64,000 nucleotides of DNA from positions 1,364,001 to 1,428,000 of the forward strand of contig NZ_JBPCCU010000001.1 in assembly GCF_050971785.1 (NCBI RefSeq), written 5' to 3'. Of this stretch, positions 54,267 to 63,402 are shown piece by piece. The notes under the pieces are model-generated. The model made no database searches. It was not told the origin of the DNA and was given only the letters and a program-made list of their open reading frames with translations. The stretch is from Actinomadura_E scrupuli (GTDB taxonomy: Bacteria > Actinomycetota > Actinomycetes > Streptosporangiales > Streptosporangiaceae). How positions within the stretch are numbered: position 1 is the first letter of the stretch; every line of letters begins with the position of its first letter. Position numbers and translations under genes: made by a program.

Positions 54267-55288
54267 GGGGCACCCGTGGCCGCGCCGCCGGGGTCGGCGC
54301 CGGCCTCCAGCCGCAGGCGGCCATGGTGGCGGGCGACCACGATGACGCAGCGCCGGACCGTGTCGTCCTGCAGGAGGCGCGCGACGTCGGCCCGCAGGCT
54401 GGAGCGGAGGTCCTCGTCGACGGCGTCCGGGAGGTCACCGTCGGGGAGGACGAGGCGGCTCTCGATCCCGGCCGCGGCCAGGAGCGTCGCCGCGGTGTCG
54501 AGTTCGGCGGGCAGCGAGGTGTGCTGGTAGCCCCTGATCAACCGGCGGGCCCCGGCCAGCGCCTGCCGCGAGGACTGGGAGAGCGCCCGCAGTTCGGCCT
54601 CCGCCGCGGGCACGTCGCGCGGGGCCAGCGCGCCCGCCCGCTCTCCCTGTGCGGCGATCGACTCCAGGGCCGTGCCCACCGTGTGCCGCAGGTCCTCGTC
54701 GATCCGCAGCCGTTCGCGTGCGACCGCCCGGTCCGCCAGCGCCCGCTGTGCCGCGCGCAGCCGCCGCACCGCGCCGACGAGCCAGATCAGCAGGAACACC
54801 GGCAGTCCCTTGAGCGCCCCGGCGATCGTGAAGAACGGCGCCATCTCGGGGTGGTCCAGCGCGATCGCCAGCGGTGTCTGCGCGGCCACGATCGCTCCGA
54901 AGAGGGCGAACGACCACGGGGGGCGCAGGACGATGAGCACCGAGACGGCGAGTGCGTGGAACTGCCCCAGCCAGTAGGCCCCCAGATAGGGGACGGCACC
55001 GATGATCAGCACGGCCATCGCGGCCACCGTCCAGCCGGCCTTCCGAGGGCGGGTGCCCTGGGCGGCGTGGTGGACGTGCCTGATGTGCAGGGGCAAGTAC
55101 GTCACCGTGGCGAGCACCCCGACCAGGGTGTGGGTCGTGTTGGTGGACATCAGGGCATAACGCCACAGCTCCACCGTGGGAATGAGCACGCTGTAGGCGA
55201 CCGTGCCCATAGTGAGCAGCGGTATGAATCCCGTCGTGAGCGGGACGAACCGGTTGGCTCTCCGTCGTGGCTTCAGGCGGCCCTCCAC
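54263..55288 (-). CDS. Degenerate DesK-like histidine kinase (probable pseudokinase)
   Basis: About 341 aa with membrane helices and a HisKA_3-like segment ERLRIDEDLRHTVGTALES. Where the active kinase next door has DLHDLLG, this protein has DLRHTVG, so the phosphoacceptor His is Arg. The ATPase half is shortened and lacks recognisable N and G boxes, ending soon after VVARHHGRLRLEAG. Its stop overlaps the start of the active kinase (ATGA), so they are made together. GTG at 55288 leaves a short tail before the first helix; an in-frame ATG at 55411 is possible. It may form mixed dimers with the active kinase. Confidence 0.72.
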   Translation of the reverse strand: MEGRLKPRRRANRFVPLTTGFIPLLTMGTVAYSVLIPTVELWRYALMSTNTTHTLVGVLATVTYLPLHIRHVHHAAQGTRPRKAGWTVAAMAVLIIGAVPYLGAYWLGQFHALAVSVLIVLRPPWSFALFGAIVAAQTPLAIALDHPEMAPFFTIAGALKGLPVFLLIWLVGAVRRLRAAQRALADRAVARERLRIDEDLRHTVGTALESIAAQGERAGALAPRDVPAAEAELRALSQSSRQALAGARRLIRGYQHTSLPAELDTAATLLAAAGIESRLVLPDGDLPDAVDEDLRSSLRADVARLLQDDTVRRCVIVVARHHGRLRLEAGADPGGAATGAP

Positions 55289-55681
55289 CCGTGAACCCCA
55301 GGTACGCGAGGATATATGCCCTATTCGCGGCGCTGCCAGCGCGGCGACGACCTCGGGCACCTGGCCTCCTCTGCGTGTCCGCCGCTGACCGCCGGCGATG
55401 GGCGCCGGCACGGCCGCCGGGTACGGGCGTCGTCATCGGCCGCCGGTCCCGGCCGAGGATCGGGGACCAGTCTCGTCCCGGCGCCGTCCGCCCCGGTAGA
55501 TACCGATGTCCACACGTCACCGATGACGTTCGTCACCGCCGGCCGGCGACATCGGCATCTGCCGCGCTCCCCCCTCGGCTCGCGAGACTCGACTCACCGG
55601 ACGAGCCCGCGTGACGAGCCGTCGTGACAGCCGGCGCGAGAAACCAGACCGGGCGCCGGGCGATCCATGGGGAGCGGAAAG
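55289..55681. other. Divergent promoter region between the kinase operon and ABC exporter
   Basis: About 390 bases without a supported gene. If the degenerate kinase starts at 55411, part is coding. The promoter and response-regulator site of the exporter operon should lie here; no clear motif was picked out by eye. Confidence 0.45.
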
Positions 55682-56476
55682 ATGAAACGGTTCGCAGGCT
55701 CGGACCCTGGTACGGACGAGGTCGTCCGCCTGCGGGCGGTGCGCAAGTCGTTCGGCACCAGGCGGAACGGCGTCGTCGCGCTCGACGAGATCACCCTCGG
55801 CTTCGGGCCGGGAAGCTTCACCGCGATCATGGGCCCGTCGGGCTCGGGCAAGAGCACGTTCCTGCACTGCGCGGCGGGGCTGGAACGGCCGACGTCGGGC
55901 TCGGTCGTGCTCGACGGCCACGAGCTGGCGGGTATGAGCGAACGGGCCCTCACCCGGCTGCGGCGCGAGCGCGTCGGCTTCGTCTTCCAGGCGTTCAACC
56001 TGCTGCCGGCCTTGAACGTGGCCGAGAACGTCGCACTCCCGATCCGGCTCGCGGGCGGCAGGCCCCGCCGGAGCGCCGTGCAGGAGGCGATCGAGCGGGT
56101 CGGGCTCGCCTCGCTGGCACGCCGCAGGCCCGGCGAGCTGTCCGGCGGCCAGCAACAGCGCGTGGCGATCGCCCGCGCTATGATCACCCGTCCAGCCGTG
56201 ATCTTCGGGGACGAGCCGACGGGTGCCCTCGACACCCGCACCGCTCTGGAGATCCTCACCTTGCTCCGCGAGGCGGTGCGCACCTCCGGGCGAACCGTCG
56301 TGATCGTCACCCATGACCCGGTGGCCGCCGCCCACGCCGACCGGGTGGTCTTCCTGGCCGACGGGCGGATCGCGGGCGAGCTGCACGCGCCCTCCGCGGA
56401 CGCGATCGCCGAGCGGATGACCCGGCTGGGCGCCTGGGGTGCCGAGCCCGTCCGCCGCGGCGAAGGGGTGTCCTGA
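55682..56476 (+). CDS. ABC transporter ATP-binding protein (MacB/LolD type)
   Basis: 264 aa. Walker A GPSGSGKSTFL near residues 53-63, Q-loop FQAFNLLP, signature LSGGQQQRVAIARA near 155, Walker B VIFGDEPTGALD, His in IVTHDPVAAAHADRVVFL. The DEPTGALD wording is typical of MacB/BceA/LolD exporters that work with FtsX-type permeases. ATG at 55682 follows GGAGCGGAAAG. Stop overlaps the permease start (TGATG). Probably controlled by the two-component system at 52501-54266. Confidence 0.93.
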   Translation: MKRFAGSDPGTDEVVRLRAVRKSFGTRRNGVVALDEITLGFGPGSFTAIMGPSGSGKSTFLHCAAGLERPTSGSVVLDGHELAGMSERALTRLRRERVGFVFQAFNLLPALNVAENVALPIRLAGGRPRRSAVQEAIERVGLASLARRRPGELSGGQQQRVAIARAMITRPAVIFGDEPTGALDTRTALEILTLLREAVRTSGRTVVIVTHDPVAAAHADRVVFLADGRIAGELHAPSADAIAERMTRLGAWGAEPVRRGEGVS

Positions 56477-59034
56477 TGTTCCGGCTGGCTCTGCGCACGC
56501 TGCGCTTCCGGAAGGGCGGGTTCGCCGCCTCGTTCGCCGCCCTGTTCCTCGGGGTCGTCATCGTGACGGCCTGCGGGGGGCTGATGGAGACCGGCATCCG
56601 TACCGACGTGCCGCCACGGCGGCTGGCCGCCGCCCCCGTCGTGGTGACCGGTGACCAGTTGTACCGGGTGCCGAAGGACGGCGACGCCGAGCGGGTGCCG
56701 CTCCCGGAGCGAGTCCGCCTCGCGCCCGGGCTGGTGACGGCGGTACGGGCCGTGCCCGGAGTCGCGAGGGCGGTGCCGGACGTGTCCTTCCCCGTCGCCG
56801 TGCTCGGGCCGCGCGACCGCAGGCCGCTCGACGCGAGCGGGCCGCCCGCCGGCCATGGCTGGTCGTCGGCCGCGCTCGCGCCCTACAGGCTGAGCGCCGG
56901 GCGGGCTCCTCGTGTTCCGGGCGAAGCCGTACTCGACGCGCCACTGGCCGCCGCCGCTGGGGTACGGCCCGGCGGCGGTGTCGAGCTGGTGGTACGCGGA
57001 GCGGCCGAACGCTTCCTGGTCGTCGGGGTGGCCGCCGGGCGCGCCGGGCTGCCGGCCGGGGTGTTCTTCTCCGACCCGGACGTACGGCGGTTCGCGCCGG
57101 AGCGGATCGACGCCATCGCCGTCTTCCCGGCGAAGGGCACCGGCTCCGGCGAGCTCCGCGGGCGGATCTCGGCCGCACTCGTGGGACACGACGTCACCGT
57201 CTCCGCCGGGAGCCGGCGAGGCCGGGCCGAGTTCATCGCCGCCCGGCCCGCGGGAGAGGTCCTCATCGTCATGTCGGCGGTGTTCGGCGGACTCGCGATC
57301 ATGGTCGTGGTGTTCGTCGTCGCGAGCACGCTGGGGCTCTCGGTCCAGCAGCGCCAGCGCGAGATGGCGCTGCTGCGGATCATCGGCACCACGCCGGGGC
57401 AGCTCCGCCGGATGGTCCTCGGTGAGGCGGTCGTGGTGTCCGTGCTCGCCGTCGCGTCGGCGCAGGCGTTCGGCGCGCGCGCCGGGAGGGCGCTGTTCGA
57501 CCGGCTCACGGAGCACGGCGTGGCCCCGGCCGAGCTCGCCTTCCGGCAGGGCTGGATACCGGCGGGCACCGGAGCCGGGGTCGGGCTGCTCACCGCCGTG
57601 GTCGCGGCCCTCATCGCCTCCCGCGCCGCGGCGACGGCCCGGCCGGCCGAGACCCTCACCGAGGCGTCCTTGCAGGACCGGCCGCTCGGATGGCCCCGGC
57701 TCCTCTGCGGGCTGATCTGCCTGGCCGGCGCCGGCGCGCTGGCACTGGTCACGGCGCTGGCGATGTCGGGACCGGTCGCGGCGAGCACCGCCGGGCCGTC
57801 GGCGATGCTCTGGGCGGCCGGGCTCGCGCTGCTCGCGCCGCGGATCGCGCCGGTCATCACCGCGATCCTGCGTCCGGTGCTGCGCGCGGTGTCGGGGAAC
57901 GCCGGTCACCTCGCGCTGCTCAACGTCCGGGCGAGAAGGATCCGGACGGCGGCCGCGATCACCCCGGTGATGCTCGCGACGGGGCTGGCCACCGGCCTGA
58001 TCTACCTGCAGACCTCGCAGTCGGCCGACGCGCGGCAGGCCTTCGCTCACGGCCTGCGGGCGGACGCCGTGGTCACCTCGTCCACCGGCGGGCTCTCGCC
58101 CGGCCTCGTCGACGCCGTACGCCGGACGCCCGGGGTCGCGGCGGCATCGGACCTGGTGACCAGCACCGGGTACGTCGAGGCGCCGCGGTTCGGGTCCCAG
58201 AGCGAGGAGGGCCTGCCGCTGCGCGGGGTCACCCCGGAGGGGGCGGAGGCCACCACGGCGGTCACGGTGACCGCCGGCACGCTCACCGCGCTACGGGGCG
58301 ACACGGTCGCCCTGGCGCGCGGTCACGCCCGGCGGATCGGCGGCGGCCTGGGCCTGGGCGACACGGTGACGCTCCGGCTGGGCGACGGCTCGAAGGCCGA
58401 TCTCAGGGTGGTCGCGCTGTTCACCGTGCGTTCCGGGCCCGAGACGGTGCTGCTGCCCGCGTCCCTGCTGGCCCCGCACACCACGGCCGGCGTGCCCGAG
58501 CGGATCCTCGTGCGTGCCGCGCCCGGCGTGGACCACGAACGGCTGACCGCCGCGCTCGCCGGCCTCACCACCGGCCGGCCCGGCGTGCGGGTCACCGACC
58601 GGGAGGGCGCCATCGCGGCCGACGCCGAGCAGGAGCAGACCGGGGCCTGGGTGAACTACATGTTCGTCGGAGTGATCACCGGCTACACGGTGATCTCGCT
58701 GGTCAACACCCTGATCATGGCGGCGTCGGAACGGCGTCGCGAGTTCGCGCTGCAGCGGCTCATCGGGGCCGATCGTGGCCGGCTGCTGCGGATGATGGGC
58801 GTCGAGGGGCTGGTCGTCGCCATCGCAGGCGTGCTCCTCGGCGGTGTCGTGTCGGCGCTGACGCTCGTGCCCTTCGGTATCGCCCTGAACGGCTCGCCGA
58901 TGCCCCGCGGGCCGCTGTGGATATACCTCACCGTGATCGGCTCGGCGGGCGCGCTGACCCTCGTCGTGACGCTGGCTTCCAGTTGGTCGGCCATGCGACC
59001 GCGTCCGGTGGAGGCGGCCGCGAGCCCCGCGTGA
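56476..59034 (+). CDS. FtsX-family ABC transporter permease
   Basis: 852 aa. Two FtsX domains, each with a helix cluster: about 265-385 (VMSAVFGGLAIMVVVFVVAST, QREMALLRIIGTTPGQLRRM) and about 720-845 (ERRREFALQRLIGADRGRLLRM), plus extracellular domains between helices. The two RIIG/RLIG coupling blocks are typical. Works with the ATPase upstream, likely in antibiotic or lipid export. Confidence 0.92.
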   Translation: MFRLALRTLRFRKGGFAASFAALFLGVVIVTACGGLMETGIRTDVPPRRLAAAPVVVTGDQLYRVPKDGDAERVPLPERVRLAPGLVTAVRAVPGVARAVPDVSFPVAVLGPRDRRPLDASGPPAGHGWSSAALAPYRLSAGRAPRVPGEAVLDAPLAAAAGVRPGGGVELVVRGAAERFLVVGVAAGRAGLPAGVFFSDPDVRRFAPERIDAIAVFPAKGTGSGELRGRISAALVGHDVTVSAGSRRGRAEFIAARPAGEVLIVMSAVFGGLAIMVVVFVVASTLGLSVQQRQREMALLRIIGTTPGQLRRMVLGEAVVVSVLAVASAQAFGARAGRALFDRLTEHGVAPAELAFRQGWIPAGTGAGVGLLTAVVAALIASRAAATARPAETLTEASLQDRPLGWPRLLCGLICLAGAGALALVTALAMSGPVAASTAGPSAMLWAAGLALLAPRIAPVITAILRPVLRAVSGNAGHLALLNVRARRIRTAAAITPVMLATGLATGLIYLQTSQSADARQAFAHGLRADAVVTSSTGGLSPGLVDAVRRTPGVAAASDLVTSTGYVEAPRFGSQSEEGLPLRGVTPEGAEATTAVTVTAGTLTALRGDTVALARGHARRIGGGLGLGDTVTLRLGDGSKADLRVVALFTVRSGPETVLLPASLLAPHTTAGVPERILVRAAPGVDHERLTAALAGLTTGRPGVRVTDREGAIAADAEQEQTGAWVNYMFVGVITGYTVISLVNTLIMAASERRREFALQRLIGADRGRLLRMMGVEGLVVAIAGVLLGGVVSALTLVPFGIALNGSPMPRGPLWIYLTVIGSAGALTLVVTLASSWSAMRPRPVEAAASPA

Positions 59035-59163
59035 ACCCGCCCCTTCGTCGCATGGAGGTACGTCCGGAAAAAGGGGAAGGCCGAAGCCGGCAGTCGCGGC
59101 GGGCGGGACAGTGATGTAGACGACCGGGGATGCGGTCGCTCACGCCGGGGTAACGGGCGCGCG

Positions 59164-59659
59164 ATGATCGAGCGGCTGCTGGACCGGCCGCAGGAGAGCC
59201 GGGCGCCGGTGCTCGCCGAGCTGCGCCAGATGCCCGATCCCCGGTCGGCGGCGGCGGTGCTGCTCCGGCTGCGGCTGGTCGCCGAGAGCCTGTGGCGCAC
59301 CGACTTCCGCGCCGCTCAGGCGGTGCTCGACATGATGCCCGACGACGCCGAGGGCTGGGAGCCGTCGCTGCCGCTGGCGGTCGCTGCGATGCGGGTCATG
59401 CCCGCCTGGGCCATGGGTCGCATCCCAGACGCCGTCTGTTTATTTGGAGGCGGCCGACCGGCTGTTCGACACCGCTCCTGACGAGCACGTTGCCGAGGGG
59501 ATGGATGCCCTCAGCTGGTTGTGTTATGCCGAGACCTCCATGGGCCGCTACGGCAGCGCGCTCCGGACAGTGGAGACCCATCTCTCTCATGTGTTCGCCA
59601 AACTCGGGGTCGGCTCCCGGGTCGGCCTAACTAAGGCCCTTAGCCAGATCGACGAGTGA
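59164..59659 (+). pseudogene. Broken LuxR-type regulator gene
   Basis: First frame (59164-59435) gives a helical stretch typical of the TPR-like region of large LuxR regulators (AAVLLRLRLVAESLWRTDFR). After a frameshift near 59435 the second frame reads VYLEAADRLFDTAPDEHVAE, then jumps near SALR to TVETHLSHVFAKLGVGSRVG, the end of a LuxR HTH. Both a frameshift and an internal deletion are needed to explain it. Confidence 0.7.
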
Positions 59660-59730
59660 CAGACATGCGATCCTGCTGGAATGCGGTCTCAACGACGCGA
59701 TTCAAACCATGATCGTCCCCGGATCCGCCC

Positions 59731-59860
59731 CGCGAGCAACCAACGAGCATCCACGGGTTCCAAACCACCACAGAAACGACACTGGGCATTCATGATCACT
59801 CCATGAATGCCCAGATCAGACGGGGTGCGCCGTCAGGGACTTGAACCCCGAACCCGCAGA
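59731..59860 (-). repeat. Right copy of the tRNA-Lys 3'-end direct repeat
   Basis: 130 bases covering the tRNA-Lys 3' half, its hairpin and flank; partner of 25707-25835 in the same orientation, 34 kb apart. Confidence 0.75.
59782..59814 (-). terminator. Terminator hairpin of tRNA-Lys
   Basis: CTGGGCATTCATG (59782-59794) pairs perfectly with CATGAATGCCCAG (59802-59814). Lies 12 bases downstream of the tRNA on the minus strand. Confidence 0.75.
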
Positions 59861-59898
59861 TTAAGAGTCTGCTGCTCTGCCAATTGAGCTAACGGCGC
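59826..59898 (-). tRNA. tRNA-Lys (anticodon CTT)
   Basis: 73-nt cloverleaf on the minus strand: acceptor GCGCCGT with ACGGCGC, D-arm GCTC/GAGC, anticodon stem GCAGA/TCTGC with loop CTCTTAA (anticodon CTT), T-arm CGGGG-TTCAAGT-CCCTG with one wobble, discriminator A. CCA is not encoded. Confidence 0.96.
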
Positions 59899-60106
59899 TT
59901 GTCTCCAGGGCCCTCCGGGCCCTCGCGACGTCCTGAACTTTAGCAGCCCCCGTGAGCCTGCGCGAATCGTTTGATCTCGCCCCTGTCAGGCCGCTGACCT
60001 GGGCCACGGAGCAGGATGATCACCGCGAACCACCGTTGCCGGAGACCCGCGCATACCGCTGACCTGCCCGTGGCCCGGTCGCATGTCACCGGGAGGGACT
60101 CCCGGT

Positions 60107-61084
60107 CTACCAGCGGTCGTGGACCTGCGGGCGGATCCGGTCGTCGTAGAGGTCCCTGATGGCGGTGAGGGTGGTCTCCGGGAGTGCGGGAAGGCCGGCG
60201 GCCTGGGCGTTCGCGGTGGCCTGCTCGACGTTGCGCGCGCCGGGGATCACGGTGGTCACCCCGGGCTGCTGGATGATCCACCGTAGCGCCGTCTGCGCGG
60301 GGGTCGCCTCGGAGGGAGCCAAGGCGGAGAACAGCGCGGCGGCCTCCACGCCGGTGTCGTAGTCGACGCCGGAGAAGGTCTCGCCGACGTCGAACGCCTC
60401 CCCGTGCCGGTTGTAGGCGCGGTGGTCGTCGGGACCGAACACGGTGTCGTGGCGGTAGCGGCCCGACAGCAGGCCGGAGGCCAGCGGCACCCGGGCGATG
60501 ATGCCCACGCCGGCGGCGGCCGCCGCGGGCAGGACGCGCTCCAGCGGCTTCTGCCGGAACGCGTTGAGGATGATCTGCACGGTGGCGGTCCCCGGCCGGG
60601 CGATCGCGGTCAGTGCCTCGTCGCACGTCTCCACGCTCACGCCGTACGCCGCGATGCGCTGCTCGGAGACCAGCGTGTCCAGGGCGTCGAACACCGCCTC
60701 GGAGGAGTAGACCGGGGTGGGCGGGCAGTGCAATTGCACCAGGTCCAGCCGGTCGACGCCCAGATTGCTCCGCGACCGGTCGACCCAGGAGCGGAAATTG
60801 GACAGCGTGTACTGCCCGGGGTCCAGAGGCGCCCGGCGACCCATCTTGGTGGCGACCAGGAGCCCCGGGTGGTCGCGGAGGAAGCGCCCGATGATCTGCT
60901 CGCTGCGCCCGTCGCCGTACACGTCGGCGGTGTCGAGGAAGGTCACTCCCGCGTCCGCCGCGGCTTCGAGGACGGCCATGGCGTCCTTCTCCTCGACCTC
61001 CCCCCAGTCCGCGCCGAGCTGCCAGGTGCCCAGCCCGACGACCGAGAGCGGCCGGCCGAGTCTGCTGGGAAGCCGTTGTTCCAT
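60107..61084 (-). CDS. Aldo/keto reductase
   Basis: 325 aa TIM-barrel NADPH oxidoreductase. Catalytic tetrad is visible: Asp and Tyr in FLDTADVYGDGRSE near residues 49-62, Lys in LVATKMG near 81, His in LVQLHCPP near 119. C-terminal cofactor stretch VIPGARNVEQ near 280. It lies downstream of sugar-uptake genes in the same orientation, after a 261-bp gap, so it may act on the imported sugar or its aldehyde; this is an inference. ATG at 61084. Confidence 0.9.
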   Translation of the reverse strand: MEQRLPSRLGRPLSVVGLGTWQLGADWGEVEEKDAMAVLEAAADAGVTFLDTADVYGDGRSEQIIGRFLRDHPGLLVATKMGRRAPLDPGQYTLSNFRSWVDRSRSNLGVDRLDLVQLHCPPTPVYSSEAVFDALDTLVSEQRIAAYGVSVETCDEALTAIARPGTATVQIILNAFRQKPLERVLPAAAAAGVGIIARVPLASGLLSGRYRHDTVFGPDDHRAYNRHGEAFDVGETFSGVDYDTGVEAAALFSALAPSEATPAQTALRWIIQQPGVTTVIPGARNVEQATANAQAAGLPALPETTLTAIRDLYDDRIRPQVHDRW

Positions 61085-61345
61085 GACGATGACTGTCTCC
61101 TCGTGAGAGCCGCGGTCTCGGGTGCCGCGGCGTCGAGCGCCGCGATCCTGAGTGCCGCTGGGTTGGGTGGCGGGGTGCCGGGCGCCGCGATGTGAGGTGC
61201 GGGAGGTCGGGCACCGCGCACGCCGGGTCGCGCAGGTACGGACACCGGGTGTCCTGCCAATCTACGGGCTGCGCCACGGCGCCGCGCAACGAGGTGCGGC
61301 CCCGAGGCGGTGGGACGGGAGGGACCCGCACCCCGGCCGCCGGAG

Positions 61346-62350
61346 TCAGGTGCGCGTACGCCGGGTGCCGATCACCCGCTGCAGGACGATGAAGACGAAG
61401 AGCAGCAGGCCGATCACGATCTTCGTCCACCATGAGCTCAGCGTGCCCTGGAAGCTGATGATGGTCTGGATGACCCCCAGCACCAGGACGCCCAGCAGGG
61501 TGCCGAGGACGTAGCCGGAGCCCCCGGTGAGCAGGGTGCCGCCGATGACCACCGCCGCGATCGCGTCGAGTTCCATGCCGACGGCGTGCAGCCCGTACCC
61601 GGACAGCATGTAGAACGACAGCAGGACCCCGGCCAGCGACGAGCAGAAGCCGCTGACCACATAAGCGGTGATCTTGATGCGGGCGGTGGGCAGCCCCATG
61701 AGCAGTGCCGACTGCGCGCTGCCGCCGACCGCGTAGAGGCCGCGGCCGATCCGGGTGTAGTGCAGCACGTAGAAGGCGACGCCCAGCACGGCGAGGGCGA
61801 TCACCACGCTGGGGGAGACGAAGAGATCTCCGGGCAGCGGGATCTGGGTCTGCGCGAAACCGGTGAACACCGGGTCCGTGATGGAGATCGACTTGACGCT
61901 GATCGTGTAGCAGAGGCCCCGGGCCAGGAACATGCCGGCCAGCGTCACGATGAACGGCTGGATCTCGAAGTAGTGGATGACGCTGCCCATGGCCAGCCCG
62001 GCGAGCGCGCCGATGGCCAGCACCAGCGGGATGACGATCAGCGTCGGCCACCCCGCCTTCTGCACGAGGGCGGCGGAGATCATCGTGGACAGGGCGGCCA
62101 TCGCCCCGACGGACAGGTCGATGCCGCCGGTGAGGATGACGAATGTCGCCCCCACGGCCGCCACCAGCAGGAAGGCGTTGTCGACGAACAGGTCGAGGAA
62201 GACCTGACCGGACAGGAAGTTGTCGTACCTGACCGATCCGGTGCCGAACAGCACCAGGAACAGTCCCAGCGTCACCAGCACCGGTACGTGGCGTCGCAGG
62301 CCGGAGACCGGGCCCGCGAGGGACACCCGGGTGGGGGAGAGGATGGTCAC
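61346..62350 (-). CDS. Sugar ABC transporter permease (RbsC family, YjfF-like)
   Basis: 334 aa, about eight to ten helices. Family motif VILTGGIDLSVGAM near residues 72-85 and the coupling region with VVIGGTLLTGGSGYVLGT near 268-285. YjfF-like details include GSVRYDNFLS and SVKSISITDPVF. Forms the channel together with the second permease at 62347 (ATGA-type overlap). Confidence 0.9.
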   Translation of the reverse strand: MTILSPTRVSLAGPVSGLRRHVPVLVTLGLFLVLFGTGSVRYDNFLSGQVFLDLFVDNAFLLVAAVGATFVILTGGIDLSVGAMAALSTMISAALVQKAGWPTLIVIPLVLAIGALAGLAMGSVIHYFEIQPFIVTLAGMFLARGLCYTISVKSISITDPVFTGFAQTQIPLPGDLFVSPSVVIALAVLGVAFYVLHYTRIGRGLYAVGGSAQSALLMGLPTARIKITAYVVSGFCSSLAGVLLSFYMLSGYGLHAVGMELDAIAAVVIGGTLLTGGSGYVLGTLLGVLVLGVIQTIISFQGTLSSWWTKIVIGLLLFVFIVLQRVIGTRRTRT

Positions 62351-63398
62351 GCCGATACCTCCACATTGGCGGGCGCGGAAACGGGCGGCCGGCCGGACCG
62401 GCTCCGGCGGCCGAAGACCTTGGCGCGGAACGTCGGCGACTGGATCAGGCAGACGATGGTGACGATGACCGCCTTGAAGACGAGCGTCGTCTGCGGGGGC
62501 ACGCCGGTCGTGTAGATCGTGGTGCTCAGGGTCTGGATGATCAGTGCACCGATGACGGTGCCGCTGAGCGAGAACCGCCCGCCGGTGAGCGGGGTGCCGC
62601 CGATCACGACGGCGAGGATGGCGTCCAGTTCGATCCAGAGGCCCGCGTTGTTCCCGTCGGCGCTGGACACGTTGGAGCTGATCATGAGCCCCGCGATGCC
62701 GGCGCAGAGGGCGCTGAAGACGTACACCATGGCCACGATCCGGCGGGACCGGATCCCGACCAGTCGGCTGGCCTCGGCGTTGCCGCCGACGGCCTCCAGC
62801 AGCAGCCCGAGGGCGGTCCTGCGGGTCAGCAGCCCGGTCAGCGCGACCACCACCGCCACCACCAGTACCGAGAACGGGACGGTGAGCCAGTAGCCGCCGC
62901 CGATCAGCTTGTACGACGAGCTGTTGATCGTGATGATCTGCCCCCCGGTGATCAGCTGCGCGACTCCGCGCCCGGCCACCATGAGGATCAGGGTGGCGAT
63001 GATGGGCTGGATGCCGATCCGGGCGACGAGCACGCCGTTGGCGAGGCCGAGCGCCAGGGCCACGAGCAGGGCGACCACGACCGCGGTCGCCACCCCGTGC
63101 TCCTTGCTGATGAGGTAGCAGGCCAGCGCCCCCGAGATGGCCACCACCGAGCCGACGGACAGGTCGATGCCCGCGGCGGCGATCACCAGGGTCATGCCGA
63201 GGGAGACCAGGATCAGCGGTGCTCCGAAGTGCAAGATGTCGATCAGGCTGCCGTACAGATGCCCGTTCCGGACCCGGATGGAGAAGAAGTCGTGGGTGAA
63301 GGCCAGGTTGCTCAGCAACATGATCACCAGGACGGCCAGCGGCCAGAAGAGCCGGTGCCTGGTCGTTCTCCTCAGCAACGTGATCACTTGGGCCGATG

Positions 63399-63402
<4 letters not shown>
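62347..63402 (-). CDS. Sugar ABC transporter permease (RbsC family, YtfT-like)
   Basis: 351 aa. Same family as the gene it overlaps: VIAAAGIDLSVGSVVAISGAL near residues 70-90, VVIGGTPLTGGRFSLSGT near 290, and TGGQIITINSSSY between helices. ATG at 63402 overlaps the ATPase stop; longer frame readings into the ATPase gene are rejected. Two different permeases plus one ATPase is the arrangement of galactofuranose-type importers. Confidence 0.9.

Noticed and set aside
61085..61345. Repeat-like GCCGCG/GGTGCCG stretch between reductase and permease genes
   Set aside because: Imperfect, irregular units with no fixed spacing; looks like simple GC-rich spacer, not an array.
59940..62366. 808-codon minus-strand frame over reductase and permease genes
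   Set aside because: Out-of-frame reading of two well-supported genes; composition is Arg/Pro-rich.
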